A DNA stretch of 64,000 nt from Nocardia aurantia (lineage in GTDB: Bacteria; Actinomycetota; Actinomycetes; Mycobacteriales; Mycobacteriaceae): positions 62,001 to 126,000 of the forward strand of contig NZ_WEGI01000001.1 in the NCBI RefSeq assembly GCF_009604425.1, read 5' to 3'. This document shows, one piece after another, positions 36,356 to 44,276 of this stretch. Both the position numbers and the translations under genes were made by a program. The notes under the pieces were generated by a model. It saw only the letters and a program-made list of their open reading frames with translations. It did not search any database and was not told where the DNA came from. Positions within the stretch are counted from its first letter, which is position 1; each line of letters starts with the position of its first letter.

Positions 36356-37626
36356 GGCATCGGGACACGACCAACCTGGTGGACAGCGAATTGCACTGGC
36401 GGCCCGCGCCTCTGGTGTACATGCTGGCGGGGGTCGCGGCGGCCGCGTTGGTGGCCGCGATCGCGCTGGGCCGCTGGCAGCCGGTGGTGTTCGCCGCCCC
36501 GCTGCTCGGCGTGCTGGCGTCGGCTCCGTTGCAGTTGTCCCGCACCAGGATCGCGCTCGACGGTGGCGGCGTGCAGCGCTGCTTCGAGACCGAGGAGGTG
36601 GTGCTGAGCATCGCCGCCTCGGTGGAGGGCGGGTACGCGCTGTTACGGATGCGCCCGGAACCGGTTGCGGGCGCGGAGGTCCGGGTAGAGGAGGCGGTCG
36701 ACTCCGGTGCGGTCCCGGCCGGATTGCGCCTCGTGGTGTCGGCATCGCGCTGGGGCCGCTTCCCGGTGCCGGTCCGGATCGACGCGCTCGGCCCGGCCGG
36801 TTTGGCGCGGGCGTCGGTCACCCTGCCGGGCGGCGAGGTGTTCGTCTACCCGATCGCCGATCCGCAGCGAATGCGGTTGCCGCGCATCGAGCTTCCCGAA
36901 CGCATCGGCACCCATCCGACCCGCCGGCACGGCCCCGGCGTGGAGTACGCCGACATCCGCCGCTACGCCGCCGGTGATCAGCTGCGCACGGTCAACTGGC
37001 CGGTGAGCGCGCGCCGCGGCCGCCTGTACGTCACCGAACGGCTCACCGATCGTGCCGCGGATGTCGTTGTCCTGGTGGACAACTCGTTGCAGGCGCCGGG
37101 ACCGGCCACGGAGTCGCTGGAGCTGTCGGTACGCGGGGCGGCCCAGGTGGCGCAGTCGGCGTTGCAGGCGGGCGACCGCACCGCGGTGGTCTGCCTCGGG
37201 CAGGCCCCGCGCTGGCTGCGCGCCGATATCGGCCGCCGGCAGTTCTACCGGATCGTCGACACCGTGCTGGACGTCGGTGAGGAGCACATCCGCACCACCG
37301 GCACGCTGGCCCCGCATCCGGCCGTCCCGCTGGGCGCGGTGATCGTGGCGTTCTCGACGCTGCTCGACACCCAGTTCGCCCTGGCCCTGATCGATCTGCG
37401 CAAGCGCGGGCATACCGTCGTCGTGGTGGATGTGTTGCGCGGCACGCCTTTTCGTGAGGATCTGGACCCCACCCTGGCCCGGATGTGGCAGTTGGAACGC
37501 TCGGCGATGTACCGGGACATGAGCACCCTCGGCGTCGACATCGTGGCCTGGCCGGAGGATGCCCGCCTGGATCAGGTGATGCGCCTGCTGCCCCAGCGCC
37601 GCCGGATGATGCGGGTGCGGCGATGA
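36352..37626 (+). CDS. DUF58 / von Willebrand-type membrane protein (Rv3163c-like)
   Basis: A 424-residue protein with two hydrophobic helices (about residues 22-42 and 44-62), a beta-rich extracytoplasmic or cytoplasmic part, then the DUF58 block GPGVEYADIRRYAAGDQLRTVNWPVSARRGRLYV near residue 205. A degenerate vWA-like domain follows, with VVVLVDNSLQ in place of a full DxSxS metal site. DUF58 proteins are regular partners of MoxR ATPases. The start at 36352 overlaps the moxR stop, and its own stop overlaps the next gene by ATGA, giving a tightly coupled trio. Confidence 0.83.
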   Translation: MRHRDTTNLVDSELHWRPAPLVYMLAGVAAAALVAAIALGRWQPVVFAAPLLGVLASAPLQLSRTRIALDGGGVQRCFETEEVVLSIAASVEGGYALLRMRPEPVAGAEVRVEEAVDSGAVPAGLRLVVSASRWGRFPVPVRIDALGPAGLARASVTLPGGEVFVYPIADPQRMRLPRIELPERIGTHPTRRHGPGVEYADIRRYAAGDQLRTVNWPVSARRGRLYVTERLTDRAADVVVLVDNSLQAPGPATESLELSVRGAAQVAQSALQAGDRTAVVCLGQAPRWLRADIGRRQFYRIVDTVLDVGEEHIRTTGTLAPHPAVPLGAVIVAFSTLLDTQFALALIDLRKRGHTVVVVDVLRGTPFREDLDPTLARMWQLERSAMYRDMSTLGVDIVAWPEDARLDQVMRLLPQRRRMMRVRR

Positions 37627-38078
37627 CCAGATTCCTCGCGGCGCTGTCCGGCCTGCTGCTCACGGTGGCGACGACGATCGTGCTGCCCTGGGCGGGCGTG
37701 GCGGTACCGGTCCTGGTGCTCCTGAGCTGGTGGTGGCGACCCGCCGCGGTGGGAGCGGCGCTGGTCGCGCTCGGCGCCCTGCTCTGGACGGGCACCGGCA
37801 CCCTGGGCTGCGCGGCGACCGGCCTCGTCGTGACCGCCTACCTGCTCGGCACCGCGACCGTCCGTGCTCCGGCCGGCGTGGTCCCGACCAGCCTGCCGTC
37901 GGTGGCCGGGGCACTACTGTTCGCCGCCGCCGCGGTGGCCGCGGCAGCGGTACCGGTGCACCTGGCCTGGGCCCCACTGGCCGCGCCGATCCTGATGATC
38001 CTGCTGTACGCCTGGATAGTGCGGGGACTGGCCGCGAACACCGACCGGCGGGTTCATTCCGGTGATAGCGGACGGTAA
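37623..38078 (+). CDS. Small polytopic membrane protein of the moxR3 cluster (Rv3162c-like)
   Basis: A 151-residue very hydrophobic protein with about five membrane segments and little outside them, ending in a short charged tail (GLAANTDRRVHSGDSGR). ATG 37623 overlaps the DUF58 stop in an ATGA; a longer in-frame reading upstream is only a shadow of DUF58. Rv3162c occupies the same position in mycobacteria. The function is unknown. Confidence 0.72.
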   Translation: MTRFLAALSGLLLTVATTIVLPWAGVAVPVLVLLSWWWRPAAVGAALVALGALLWTGTGTLGCAATGLVVTAYLLGTATVRAPAGVVPTSLPSVAGALLFAAAAVAAAAVPVHLAWAPLAAPILMILLYAWIVRGLAANTDRRVHSGDSGR

Positions 38079-38107
38079 TGAATGGTGATGCTGTACACAT
38101 CTACTGT

Positions 38108-38137
38108 CCTGGTAGTACTACTATCCGTAGTATCAGG
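38108..38137. promoter_or_regulatory. Imperfect inverted repeat just before the micro-ORF
   Basis: CCTG (38108) and CAGG (ending 38137) enclose TACTAC and GTAGTA arms around TATCC, with a 3-base bulge on the left arm. The right end overlaps the only ribosome-site-like sequence (CAGG) before ATG 38141. It could be an RNA hairpin masking translation or a repressor site. Confidence 0.45.
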
Positions 38138-38140
38138 TCC

Positions 38141-38218
38141 ATGTGGATCATTCCGATCATCGCCGTCGTCTGTGCCATCGCCATCGGGGGCCTGTTCGCC
38201 ACCGGCTTCCCGAAGTAG
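38141..38218 (+). CDS. 25-codon hydrophobic micro-ORF
   Basis: ATG 38141 to TAG 38218 encodes 25 residues: MWIIPIIAVV, a continuous hydrophobic stretch to GLFATG, and a final FPK. It has one membrane-spanning length with a Lys at the end. It is too short for standard gene calling. It lies 62 bases after the moxR3 cluster, is preceded by an inverted repeat and is followed 10 bases later by a strong terminator. Small single-helix peptides often bind and tune a membrane complex. I do not recognise it, and it could be a chance frame. Confidence 0.45.
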   Translation: MWIIPIIAVVCAIAIGGLFATGFPK

Positions 38219-38228
38219 GCGCCGGATT

Positions 38229-38253
38229 CCGGCCGGGCCGCGCGCCCGGCCGG
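38229..38253. terminator. Bidirectional terminator between micro-ORF and hsd4B
   Basis: CCGGCCGGGC (38229-38238) and its perfect complement (38244-38253) form a 10-bp stem with a 5-base loop. It lies between the plus-strand micro-ORF and the minus-strand hsd4B stop at 38261, so it can end both transcripts. Confidence 0.75.
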
Positions 38254-38260
38254 CCCGATG

Positions 38261-39124
38261 TCACTCCGTGCAGGTGAGCACCACGTCGGCGAGGACCGGG
38301 GCATCGTCGCGCTCCACCACGGTGGCCGCGATGACCAGCTCGTTGCCGGTGCGCCAGATCCGCGACCGGATCGTCTCACCCGGATAGACCACCCCCGCGA
38401 AGCGCGCCCGGAAACCGGCCACCCGAGTGGCGTCCGAGTCCAGCACCGCGTCGGTGGCGGCCTTGCAGACGATGCCGTACGAGCAGCGTCCGTGCAGGAT
38501 CGGATCCGGGAAGCCCGCGTCGTGCGCGAACTCCGGATCCGAATGCAGCGGATTGCGGTCGCCGAGCATCCGGTACAGCAGCGCCTGCTGCGGCAGCGTC
38601 GGGGACAGGACCTCGAAATCCGGTGCGCGGTCCGGCAATTCGACCTTGTTGCTCGGTCCGCGCTCGCCACCGAAACCGCCCTCGCCCTTGGCGAAGATGG
38701 CGGAGCGGGCCGTCCACAGCGGCTGCCCGTCGGAACCGGCGACGCTGATCTCCTCGACCACCACCGCAGCCGACCCTTTGTCCCAGATCTCGGCGACGCG
38801 GCCGGTCGCGGTCGCCTTGCCCGCGGCCGGGATCGGGCGATGCGTCACGATCTCCTGGCTGGCGTGCACGACCTTCGCGAGATCGATCTCGATGCCGGGA
38901 TAGCTGACCCGCGGCGGATCGGTGTCGCGCAGCGTGGCGGCCACGGTAGCGAACGTGGGCAGCACCTGCGGTTCGCGGTCGTGCAGGTACCGCAGTTCGC
39001 GCGGGTCGGTCCAGCGCGCCCCGGCGCCGAGGCCCAGGTGGTACAGCTGCACGTCGGACGGTTCCCACGCGAGTTCCTGCGTCGGAAGTGCCGCTCCCAG
39101 TGCGACTTTCGGATCTATCGGCAT
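38261..39124 (-). CDS. hsd4B: Double-hotdog MaoC-like enoyl-CoA hydratase (Hsd4B-like)
   Basis: A 287-residue protein with an N-terminal degenerate hotdog and a C-terminal hydratase-2 hotdog. The latter carries the signature MLGDRNPLHSDPEFAHDAGFPDPILHGRCSYG near residue 185, with catalytic Asp and His. It resembles the (R)-specific hydratase Rv3538, which acts on steroid side-chain enoyl-CoA esters. It follows kstD on the minus strand with 62 bases between, matching the Rv3537-Rv3538 pair. A KstR box lies ahead of kstD, so it is probably in the KstR regulon. Confidence 0.87.
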   Translation of the reverse strand: MPIDPKVALGAALPTQELAWEPSDVQLYHLGLGAGARWTDPRELRYLHDREPQVLPTFATVAATLRDTDPPRVSYPGIEIDLAKVVHASQEIVTHRPIPAAGKATATGRVAEIWDKGSAAVVVEEISVAGSDGQPLWTARSAIFAKGEGGFGGERGPSNKVELPDRAPDFEVLSPTLPQQALLYRMLGDRNPLHSDPEFAHDAGFPDPILHGRCSYGIVCKAATDAVLDSDATRVAGFRARFAGVVYPGETIRSRIWRTGNELVIAATVVERDDAPVLADVVLTCTE

Positions 39125-39186
39125 TGTGTTCCCGTCTCCTGTGCCCGAGCTCCGGGCTCATCGATGCTGTGCGGCCACGGCGGGCG

Positions 39187-40884
39187 CTATTGCGCCGCGG
39201 CCGGTGCCTGCCGCGTCCGCTCGAGGATGTCCCGCACCGCAAGATAGCCGAAGGTGATCGCCGGGCCGATCGTCGCGCCGGGGCCGGCGTAGGTGTGGCC
39301 CATCACCGGCGCCGACGAGTTGCCGGAGGCGTACAGCCCCTCGATGACGGTGTCGTCCTCGCGCAGCACCCGCCCCGCCGCATCCGTGACCAGGCCGCCC
39401 TTGGTGCCGAGGTCGCCGGGCACGATCTTGGCCGCGTAGTACGGCCCCTGGACGAGGCCCGCCAGGCACGGGTTCGGCTTGACCGTCGGATCGCCGTAGT
39501 AGCGGTCGTAATGACTGTTGCCGCGGCCGAAGTCGGCGTCGGTGCCGGTCTCGGCGAATCCGTTGAACCGCTGCACGGTCTCGGCCAGCCGGTCGGCGGG
39601 CACGCCGATCCGCTGCGCGAGTTCCGCGAGGCTGTCGGCCTTCACGATGTTGTCGTCGGCCATCCAGCGCGATGGGAAGCGTTGTCCCGGTTGGAGTCCC
39701 GCGAAGATGTACCGATTCCGGTAGCGCTGATCGAACACCAGCCAGGTCGGGATGTTCTCGCCGGGTCCCTCGCCCTGCCCGTACTCGCCGCCGTACATGG
39801 TGTGCACGGCCTCGACATAGGGCGCGGACTCGTTACCGAACCGCTTGCCCTCGGCGTTGATCATGATCGAGCCGGGCAGATTCCGCTCGGCCAGCGCGAA
39901 CCACGGCCGCCCGCCCTTGAATACCGTCGGCCCCCACCAGGCGTCCTCCATGAACGTGACCGCCCCGCCGACCGCCATGCCGGCCAGGATGCCGTCGCCG
40001 GTGTTGGCCGGTGCGCCGGTGGTCCACTCGGTGGTGATCGGCTGGCGCTGGTACTTGGCGCGCATCTCCGCGTTGTGCTCGAAGCCGCCGGTGCCGAGCA
40101 TCACGCCGTATTTCGCGCGGAAGCGCACGGTCTCCTCGCCCTGGCGCGCCTCGACGCCGACCACCCGGCCGTCCTCGACGATCAGCCCGGTCAGCGGAGT
40201 CTCCAGCAGCAGTGGCACATTCGCGTCCAGCAGTCCCTTGCGCATGGCCGCGATGATCGCCTGCCCCATGCCCAGTAGATGTTTGCCGGTGGCCTTCGCC
40301 CAGTAGGTGCGCGCGCCGACCCGGATCGCGCGCATGATGCCGATCGGGTGGCGCCGGATCAGGTTCAGCCGCCGGTAATCCGCCTGCATGACAACGACGT
40401 TCATCGGCGCCTTGGCGTACGGCGGTTCCAGGTCGAACCGCTCCGCGCCGAGGGTCTTGGCGTCGAACGGCGCCGGTTCGCAGGAGCGGCCCTCCCCGCG
40501 GCCGCCGGGCGCCTCGGGGTAGTAGTCGGAGTAGCCGGGCACCCACTTCATCTTCAGCGGGGTGTGCGCGAGTACGAAATCGAACGCCTCCGCCCCGCGA
40601 TCGATGTAGGTGTCGATGCGCTCCTTCGGCACCGCGTCGCCGATGATGCTGTGCAGGTAGGTACGGGCCTGCTCGCGATCGGCGTCGTCGCCGCGGCCCG
40701 CGGCCACCAGGGCCTTGTTGCCGGGGATCCACACCCCACCGCCGCTGCGCGCGGTGGACCCGCCGTAATGGGCGGCCTTCTCGATGATCACCGCGCGCAA
40801 CCCGTGATGGGCGGCGGTGAGGGCAGCGGTCATGCCGGCGGCGCCGCTGCCGACCACCACCACGTCGTATTCCCGATCACTCAT
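39187..40884 (-). CDS. kstD: 3-ketosteroid delta1-dehydrogenase
   Basis: A 565-residue FAD enzyme. The dinucleotide fold is at the N-terminus (VVVVGSGAAGMTAALTAAHHG), then YGGSTARSGGGVWIPG. The segment YSDYYPEAPGGR near residue 125 and MGHTYAGPGATIGPA near the C-terminus contain Tyr residues of the active site. KstD introduces the C1-C2 double bond in ring A; with KshA hydroxylation this opens ring B. The ATG at 40884 is preferred. A GTG three codons earlier lies inside the KstR operator. No ribosome site is present, so the mRNA may be leaderless. Confidence 0.94.
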   Translation of the reverse strand: MSDREYDVVVVGSGAAGMTAALTAAHHGLRAVIIEKAAHYGGSTARSGGGVWIPGNKALVAAGRGDDADREQARTYLHSIIGDAVPKERIDTYIDRGAEAFDFVLAHTPLKMKWVPGYSDYYPEAPGGRGEGRSCEPAPFDAKTLGAERFDLEPPYAKAPMNVVVMQADYRRLNLIRRHPIGIMRAIRVGARTYWAKATGKHLLGMGQAIIAAMRKGLLDANVPLLLETPLTGLIVEDGRVVGVEARQGEETVRFRAKYGVMLGTGGFEHNAEMRAKYQRQPITTEWTTGAPANTGDGILAGMAVGGAVTFMEDAWWGPTVFKGGRPWFALAERNLPGSIMINAEGKRFGNESAPYVEAVHTMYGGEYGQGEGPGENIPTWLVFDQRYRNRYIFAGLQPGQRFPSRWMADDNIVKADSLAELAQRIGVPADRLAETVQRFNGFAETGTDADFGRGNSHYDRYYGDPTVKPNPCLAGLVQGPYYAAKIVPGDLGTKGGLVTDAAGRVLREDDTVIEGLYASGNSSAPVMGHTYAGPGATIGPAITFGYLAVRDILERTRQAPAAAQ

Positions 40885-40885
40885 G

Positions 40886-40899
40886 TAGAACACGTTATA
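40886..40899. promoter_or_regulatory. KstR operator between kstD and hsaE
   Basis: TAGAACACGTTATA fits TnnAACnnGTTnnA exactly. It ends 1 base before the kstD ATG and lies 130 bases before hsaE. Read on the minus strand it contains TATAAC, a plausible -10 element for kstD. Confidence 0.9.
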
Positions 40900-41029
40900 G
40901 AATCACTGCCGTCTCGGTCTATATTGGACTGGCAGGTGAGCGGATCGACACAGGTAACTCGTTCCAATTTCTGCACGTCCGGCCTCGGTCGAAACGAGGC
41001 CGATCTCGGTCGGGAGGAAAGGAACACAC

Positions 41030-41815
41030 GTGCTGTCCGACGCGGTACGCAAGGAACTGGCCGACGAACTCGCGGTCGCGGAGCGGGACCGGATCCCACT
41101 CGACCCGCTGGTGGTCCGCCATCCCGACATCGATGTCGTGGACGCCTACGAGATCCAATTGCACAACATCCGGCGGCGGGTGGCCGGCGGCGCGACCGTG
41201 ATCGGTCACAAGGTCGGCCTGTCCTCGAAGGCCATGCAGCAGATGATGGGCGTCGACGAGCCCGACTACGGGCACCTGCTCGGCGAGATGCAGGTGTTCG
41301 AGGAGGCCGACGTCGTCGCGTCGAATTACCTGTACCCCCGGGTCGAGGTCGAGGTCGGTTTCGTCCTGGGCGCGGATCTGCCCGGCGCCGAGTGCACCGA
41401 GGCCGACGTGCTGGCCGCGACCGTTGCCTACGCCCCCGCGATCGAGCTGATCGACACCCGGATCCGGGACTGGAAGATCGCGTTGTGCGACACCATCGCC
41501 GACAACGCCTCCTCGGCCGGCTGGGTGCTCGGCCCCGAGCGAGTGGATCCGGCGACGCTGGATGTCACCGCGATCGATGCCGTCCTGACCCGCAACGGCG
41601 AGGTGGTCGCCGAGGGCCGCAGCGACGCCGTGCTCGGCGATCCGACCGTGGCGGTGGCGTGGCTGGCCCGCAAGGTCGCCTCCTTCGGGGTGCGGCTGCG
41701 CGCCGGCGACATCGTGCTGCCCGGCTCCTGCACCCGCGCGATCGACGCCCGGCCGGGCGACACCTTTCACGCCGAGTTCGCCGGACTCGGTTCGGTTCGT
41801 TTGAATTTTCAGTGA
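41030..41815 (+). CDS. hsaE: 2-hydroxyhexa-2,4-dienoate hydratase HsaE
   Basis: A 261-residue member of the hydratase/decarboxylase family (MhpD-like). It has GATVIGHKVGLSSKAMQQMMGVDEPDYGHL near residue 53 and the metal-binding acidic positions in YPRVEVEVGFVLG. It adds water to 2-hydroxyhexa-2,4-dienoate, the ring-A fragment released by HsaD, giving 4-hydroxy-2-oxohexanoate. The GTG start follows GGGAGGAAAGGA. It leads hsaE-hsaG-hsaF, divergent from kstD, the order of Rv3536c-Rv3534c. Confidence 0.92.
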   Translation: MLSDAVRKELADELAVAERDRIPLDPLVVRHPDIDVVDAYEIQLHNIRRRVAGGATVIGHKVGLSSKAMQQMMGVDEPDYGHLLGEMQVFEEADVVASNYLYPRVEVEVGFVLGADLPGAECTEADVLAATVAYAPAIELIDTRIRDWKIALCDTIADNASSAGWVLGPERVDPATLDVTAIDAVLTRNGEVVAEGRSDAVLGDPTVAVAWLARKVASFGVRLRAGDIVLPGSCTRAIDARPGDTFHAEFAGLGSVRLNFQ

Positions 41816-41827
41816 GGAGACGCGAAC

Positions 41828-42739
41828 GTGTCAGCCACCCGCAAGGTCTCGGCCGCGATTGTCGGTTCCGGCAACATCAGCACCGACCTGCTCTACAAAC
41901 TGCTGCGCTCGGATCTGATCGAGCCGCGCTGGATGATCGGGATCGACCCGGACAGTGAGGGTTTGAAGCGCGCCCGCGATCTGGGCCTGGAGACCTCACA
42001 CGAGGGCGCAGACTGGTTGCTGGGGCTGCCCGAGCAGCCGGACGTGCTGTTCGAGGCCACCTCCGCCTACGTGCACCGTGCCTACGCGCCGAAATACCTC
42101 GAGGCCGGCATCCGCGCGGTGGACCTGACGCCCGCCGCCGTGGGCCCCGCGGTGGTGCCGCCGGTGAACCTCGGCTCCCTGCTCGACGCCCCGAACGTCA
42201 ACATGATCACCTGCGGTGGCCAGGCGACGATTCCGATCGTCGCCGCGGTCTCCCGGGTGGTCACGGTGCCCTACGCCGAAATCGTCGCCTCGGTCTCGTC
42301 GGTCTCCGCGGGCCCCGGCACCCGCGCCAACATCGACGAGTTCACCAAGACCACCAGCCGCGGCGTGGAGACCATCGGTGGCGCCGAGCGCGGCAAGGCG
42401 ATCATCATCCTGAATCCCGCCGATCCGCCGATGATCATGCGCGACACCATCTTCTGCGCGATCCCCGACGACGCCGACACCACCGCGATCGCCGATTCGA
42501 TCCACCGGATGGTCGCCGACATCCAGCAGTACGTCCCCGGTTACCGGCTGCTGAACGAGCCGCAGTTCGACGAGCCGAGCGTGGTTTCCGGTGGGCTGGC
42601 GAAGGTTTCGGTGTTCGTGGAGGTCGAGGGCGCCGGCGATTTCCTGCCGCCCTACGCCGGCAACCTCGACATCATGACCGCCGCCGCCACCCGCGTCGGC
42701 GAAGTCATCGCCGACCAGATCATCTCGGCCCGAGTCTAG
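41828..42739 (+). CDS. hsaG: Acylating propionaldehyde dehydrogenase HsaG
   Basis: A 303-residue CoA-acylating aldehyde dehydrogenase of the DmpF/BphJ type. NAD binding begins at [13 protein letters not shown], and the catalytic Cys is in [14 protein letters not shown] near residue 127. It converts propanal, received from HsaF through a shared channel, to propionyl-CoA using NAD+ and CoA. It starts 12 bases after hsaE and is followed by hsaF 14 bases later, so the three are one operon. Confidence 0.94.
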   Translation: MSATRKVSAAIVGSGNISTDLLYKLLRSDLIEPRWMIGIDPDSEGLKRARDLGLETSHEGADWLLGLPEQPDVLFEATSAYVHRAYAPKYLEAGIRAVDLTPAAVGPAVVPPVNLGSLLDAPNVNMITCGGQATIPIVAAVSRVVTVPYAEIVASVSSVSAGPGTRANIDEFTKTTSRGVETIGGAERGKAIIILNPADPPMIMRDTIFCAIPDDADTTAIADSIHRMVADIQQYVPGYRLLNEPQFDEPSVVSGGLAKVSVFVEVEGAGDFLPPYAGNLDIMTAAATRVGEVIADQIISARV

Positions 42740-42753
42740 GAGGGATCGCGATC

Positions 42754-43791
42754 ATGCCCTATTCCCAGGAAATCGACATCCGCATCACCGACACCTCGCT
42801 GCGCGACGGGTCACACCACAAGCGGCACCAGTTCACCGCCGACGAGGTCCGCGGCATCGTCGGCGCGCTGGACGCCGCCGGTGTCCCGGTCATCGAGGTC
42901 ACCCACGGCGACGGCCTCGGCGGCTCGTCGTTCAACTACGGTTTCTCGAAAACCCCTGAGCAGGAACTGATCACGCTCGCCGCCGAGACCGCGAAGCAGG
43001 CCAAGATCGCCGTCCTGATGCTCCCGGGTGTGGGCGTCAAGGAGGACATCAAGATCTCCCAGGACCACGGCGCCTCGATAGTCCGCATCGCCACCCACTG
43101 CACCGAGGCCGACGTCTCGATCCAGCACTTCGGCCTGGCCCGCGAACTGGGTTTGGAGACAGTCGGTTTCCTGATGATGGCGCACACCCAGCCCCCCGAG
43201 GTGCTGGCGAAGCAGGCCCGCATCATGGCCGACGCCGGCTGTCAGTGCGTGTACGTGGTCGACTCCGCCGGTGCGATGGTCCTGGAACAGGTCTCCGACC
43301 GCGTCGCGGCCCTGGTCACCGAACTCGGCGACGACGCCATGGTCGGCTTCCACGGCCACGAGAACCTCGACCTGGGCTGCGCCAACTCGATTTTCGCGAT
43401 CCGCGCCGGCGCCCACCAGATCGACGGCAGCACAAGACGTTTCGGCGCCGGCGCCGGCAACACCCCTGTGGAGGCCCTCGTGGGCGTCTGCGACAAGATC
43501 GGCGTCAAGACCGGCATCGACTTCTTCGCCATCGCCGACGCCGCCGAGGACGTCGTCCGCCCCGCCATGCCCCAGGAATGCCTCCTGGACCGCCAGTCCC
43601 TGATGATGGGCTACGCGGGCGTCTACTCCAGCTTCCTCAAGCACGCCGAACGCCAGGCCGAACGCTACGGCGTCTCCGCCGCCGACATGCTCGTCCGCGC
43701 GGGCCGGCGCAAACTGGTCGGCGGCCAGGAGGACCAACTCATCGACATCGCCCTGGAACTCCAGCGCGAACAACAGGCCCCCACCGCCTGA
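42754..43791 (+). CDS. hsaF: 4-hydroxy-2-oxohexanoate aldolase HsaF
   Basis: A 345-residue DmpG/BphI-type aldolase. The N-terminal [14 protein letters not shown] carries Arg, Asp and the catalytic His. The metal-binding HxH is in [13 protein letters not shown] near residue 200. It splits 4-hydroxy-2-oxohexanoate into pyruvate and propanal and forms a complex with HsaG. It ends the operon; a strong hairpin lies 28 bases beyond its stop. Confidence 0.94.
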   Translation: MPYSQEIDIRITDTSLRDGSHHKRHQFTADEVRGIVGALDAAGVPVIEVTHGDGLGGSSFNYGFSKTPEQELITLAAETAKQAKIAVLMLPGVGVKEDIKISQDHGASIVRIATHCTEADVSIQHFGLARELGLETVGFLMMAHTQPPEVLAKQARIMADAGCQCVYVVDSAGAMVLEQVSDRVAALVTELGDDAMVGFHGHENLDLGCANSIFAIRAGAHQIDGSTRRFGAGAGNTPVEALVGVCDKIGVKTGIDFFAIADAAEDVVRPAMPQECLLDRQSLMMGYAGVYSSFLKHAERQAERYGVSAADMLVRAGRRKLVGGQEDQLIDIALELQREQQAPTA

Positions 43792-43818
43792 TCAGGGACC
43801 GGCACACCCTGCTACGAC

Positions 43819-43850
43819 AACGGCCCGGGCGGTCATCCGCCCGGGCCGTT
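43819..43850. terminator. Strong bidirectional terminator after hsaF
   Basis: A perfect 14-bp stem (43819-43832 with 43837-43850) and a TCAT loop; the arms read AACGGCCCGGGCGG and its complement. It lies between convergent hsaF and the zinc-ribbon gene, so it can stop transcription from both sides. Confidence 0.85.
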
Positions 43851-43958
43851 TCGCGTCCCTCCCGTCGCCCCGGCGGAAGCCGGTACCCGGGTGGCCGGCG
43901 ATGCCGCGCTCCCATCGCCGGGCTCGGGCACCGGCTTCCACCGGGGCGACGAGAAGGG

Positions 43959-44276
43959 TCATTCCAGGGGGATCAGGCCTTCCGCTGCCGCGTGGTCGAT
44001 GGTCCGCTGGAGGTGGGGGCAGGAGACGTGGCGGCCGGGGCCGGCGGCCTGCTCCCGGAACACCGGGCAGTGGTCGGCGGGATGGACCGGCCACTGCACC
44101 GATGTCTGATGCGCACTGCTCTTGCGCACCAGCACTTCCGTGCCGCAGTTGCGGCACGCCACCGGAGTCATTCCCGTCTCCAGGTGGCCGTGTTTGTCGA
44201 CGATCGTCTGGGCGCGCACCTCCGCCAGCCGTTGCGGACGGTCCGCGAAATCCGGTGCCTTCGCCCAGCCGGCCAT
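43959..44276 (-). CDS. Zinc-ribbon-like protein coupled to kshA (Rv3527-like)
   Basis: A 105-residue cytoplasmic protein. It has CRNCGTEVLVRKSS near residue 41, a second Cys in HCPVFREQ and a third in HVSCPHLQRTIDHAA. With nearby His residues these could form one or two metal sites. Its ATG overlaps the kshA stop by one base (TGATG), so it is translated with KshA. The same gene order, kshA then Rv3527, occurs in M. tuberculosis. No function is known to me; the coupling suggests it serves the hydroxylase, perhaps in assembly or iron supply. Confidence 0.72.
   Translation of the reverse strand: MAGWAKAPDFADRPQRLAEVRAQTIVDKHGHLETGMTPVACRNCGTEVLVRKSSAHQTSVQWPVHPADHCPVFREQAAGPGRHVSCPHLQRTIDHAAAEGLIPLE

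Noticed and set aside
40886..40893. GTG start of kstD three codons upstream
   Set aside because: It lies within the operator and adds FY residues not matched by relatives; the ATG at 40884 fits the family start.
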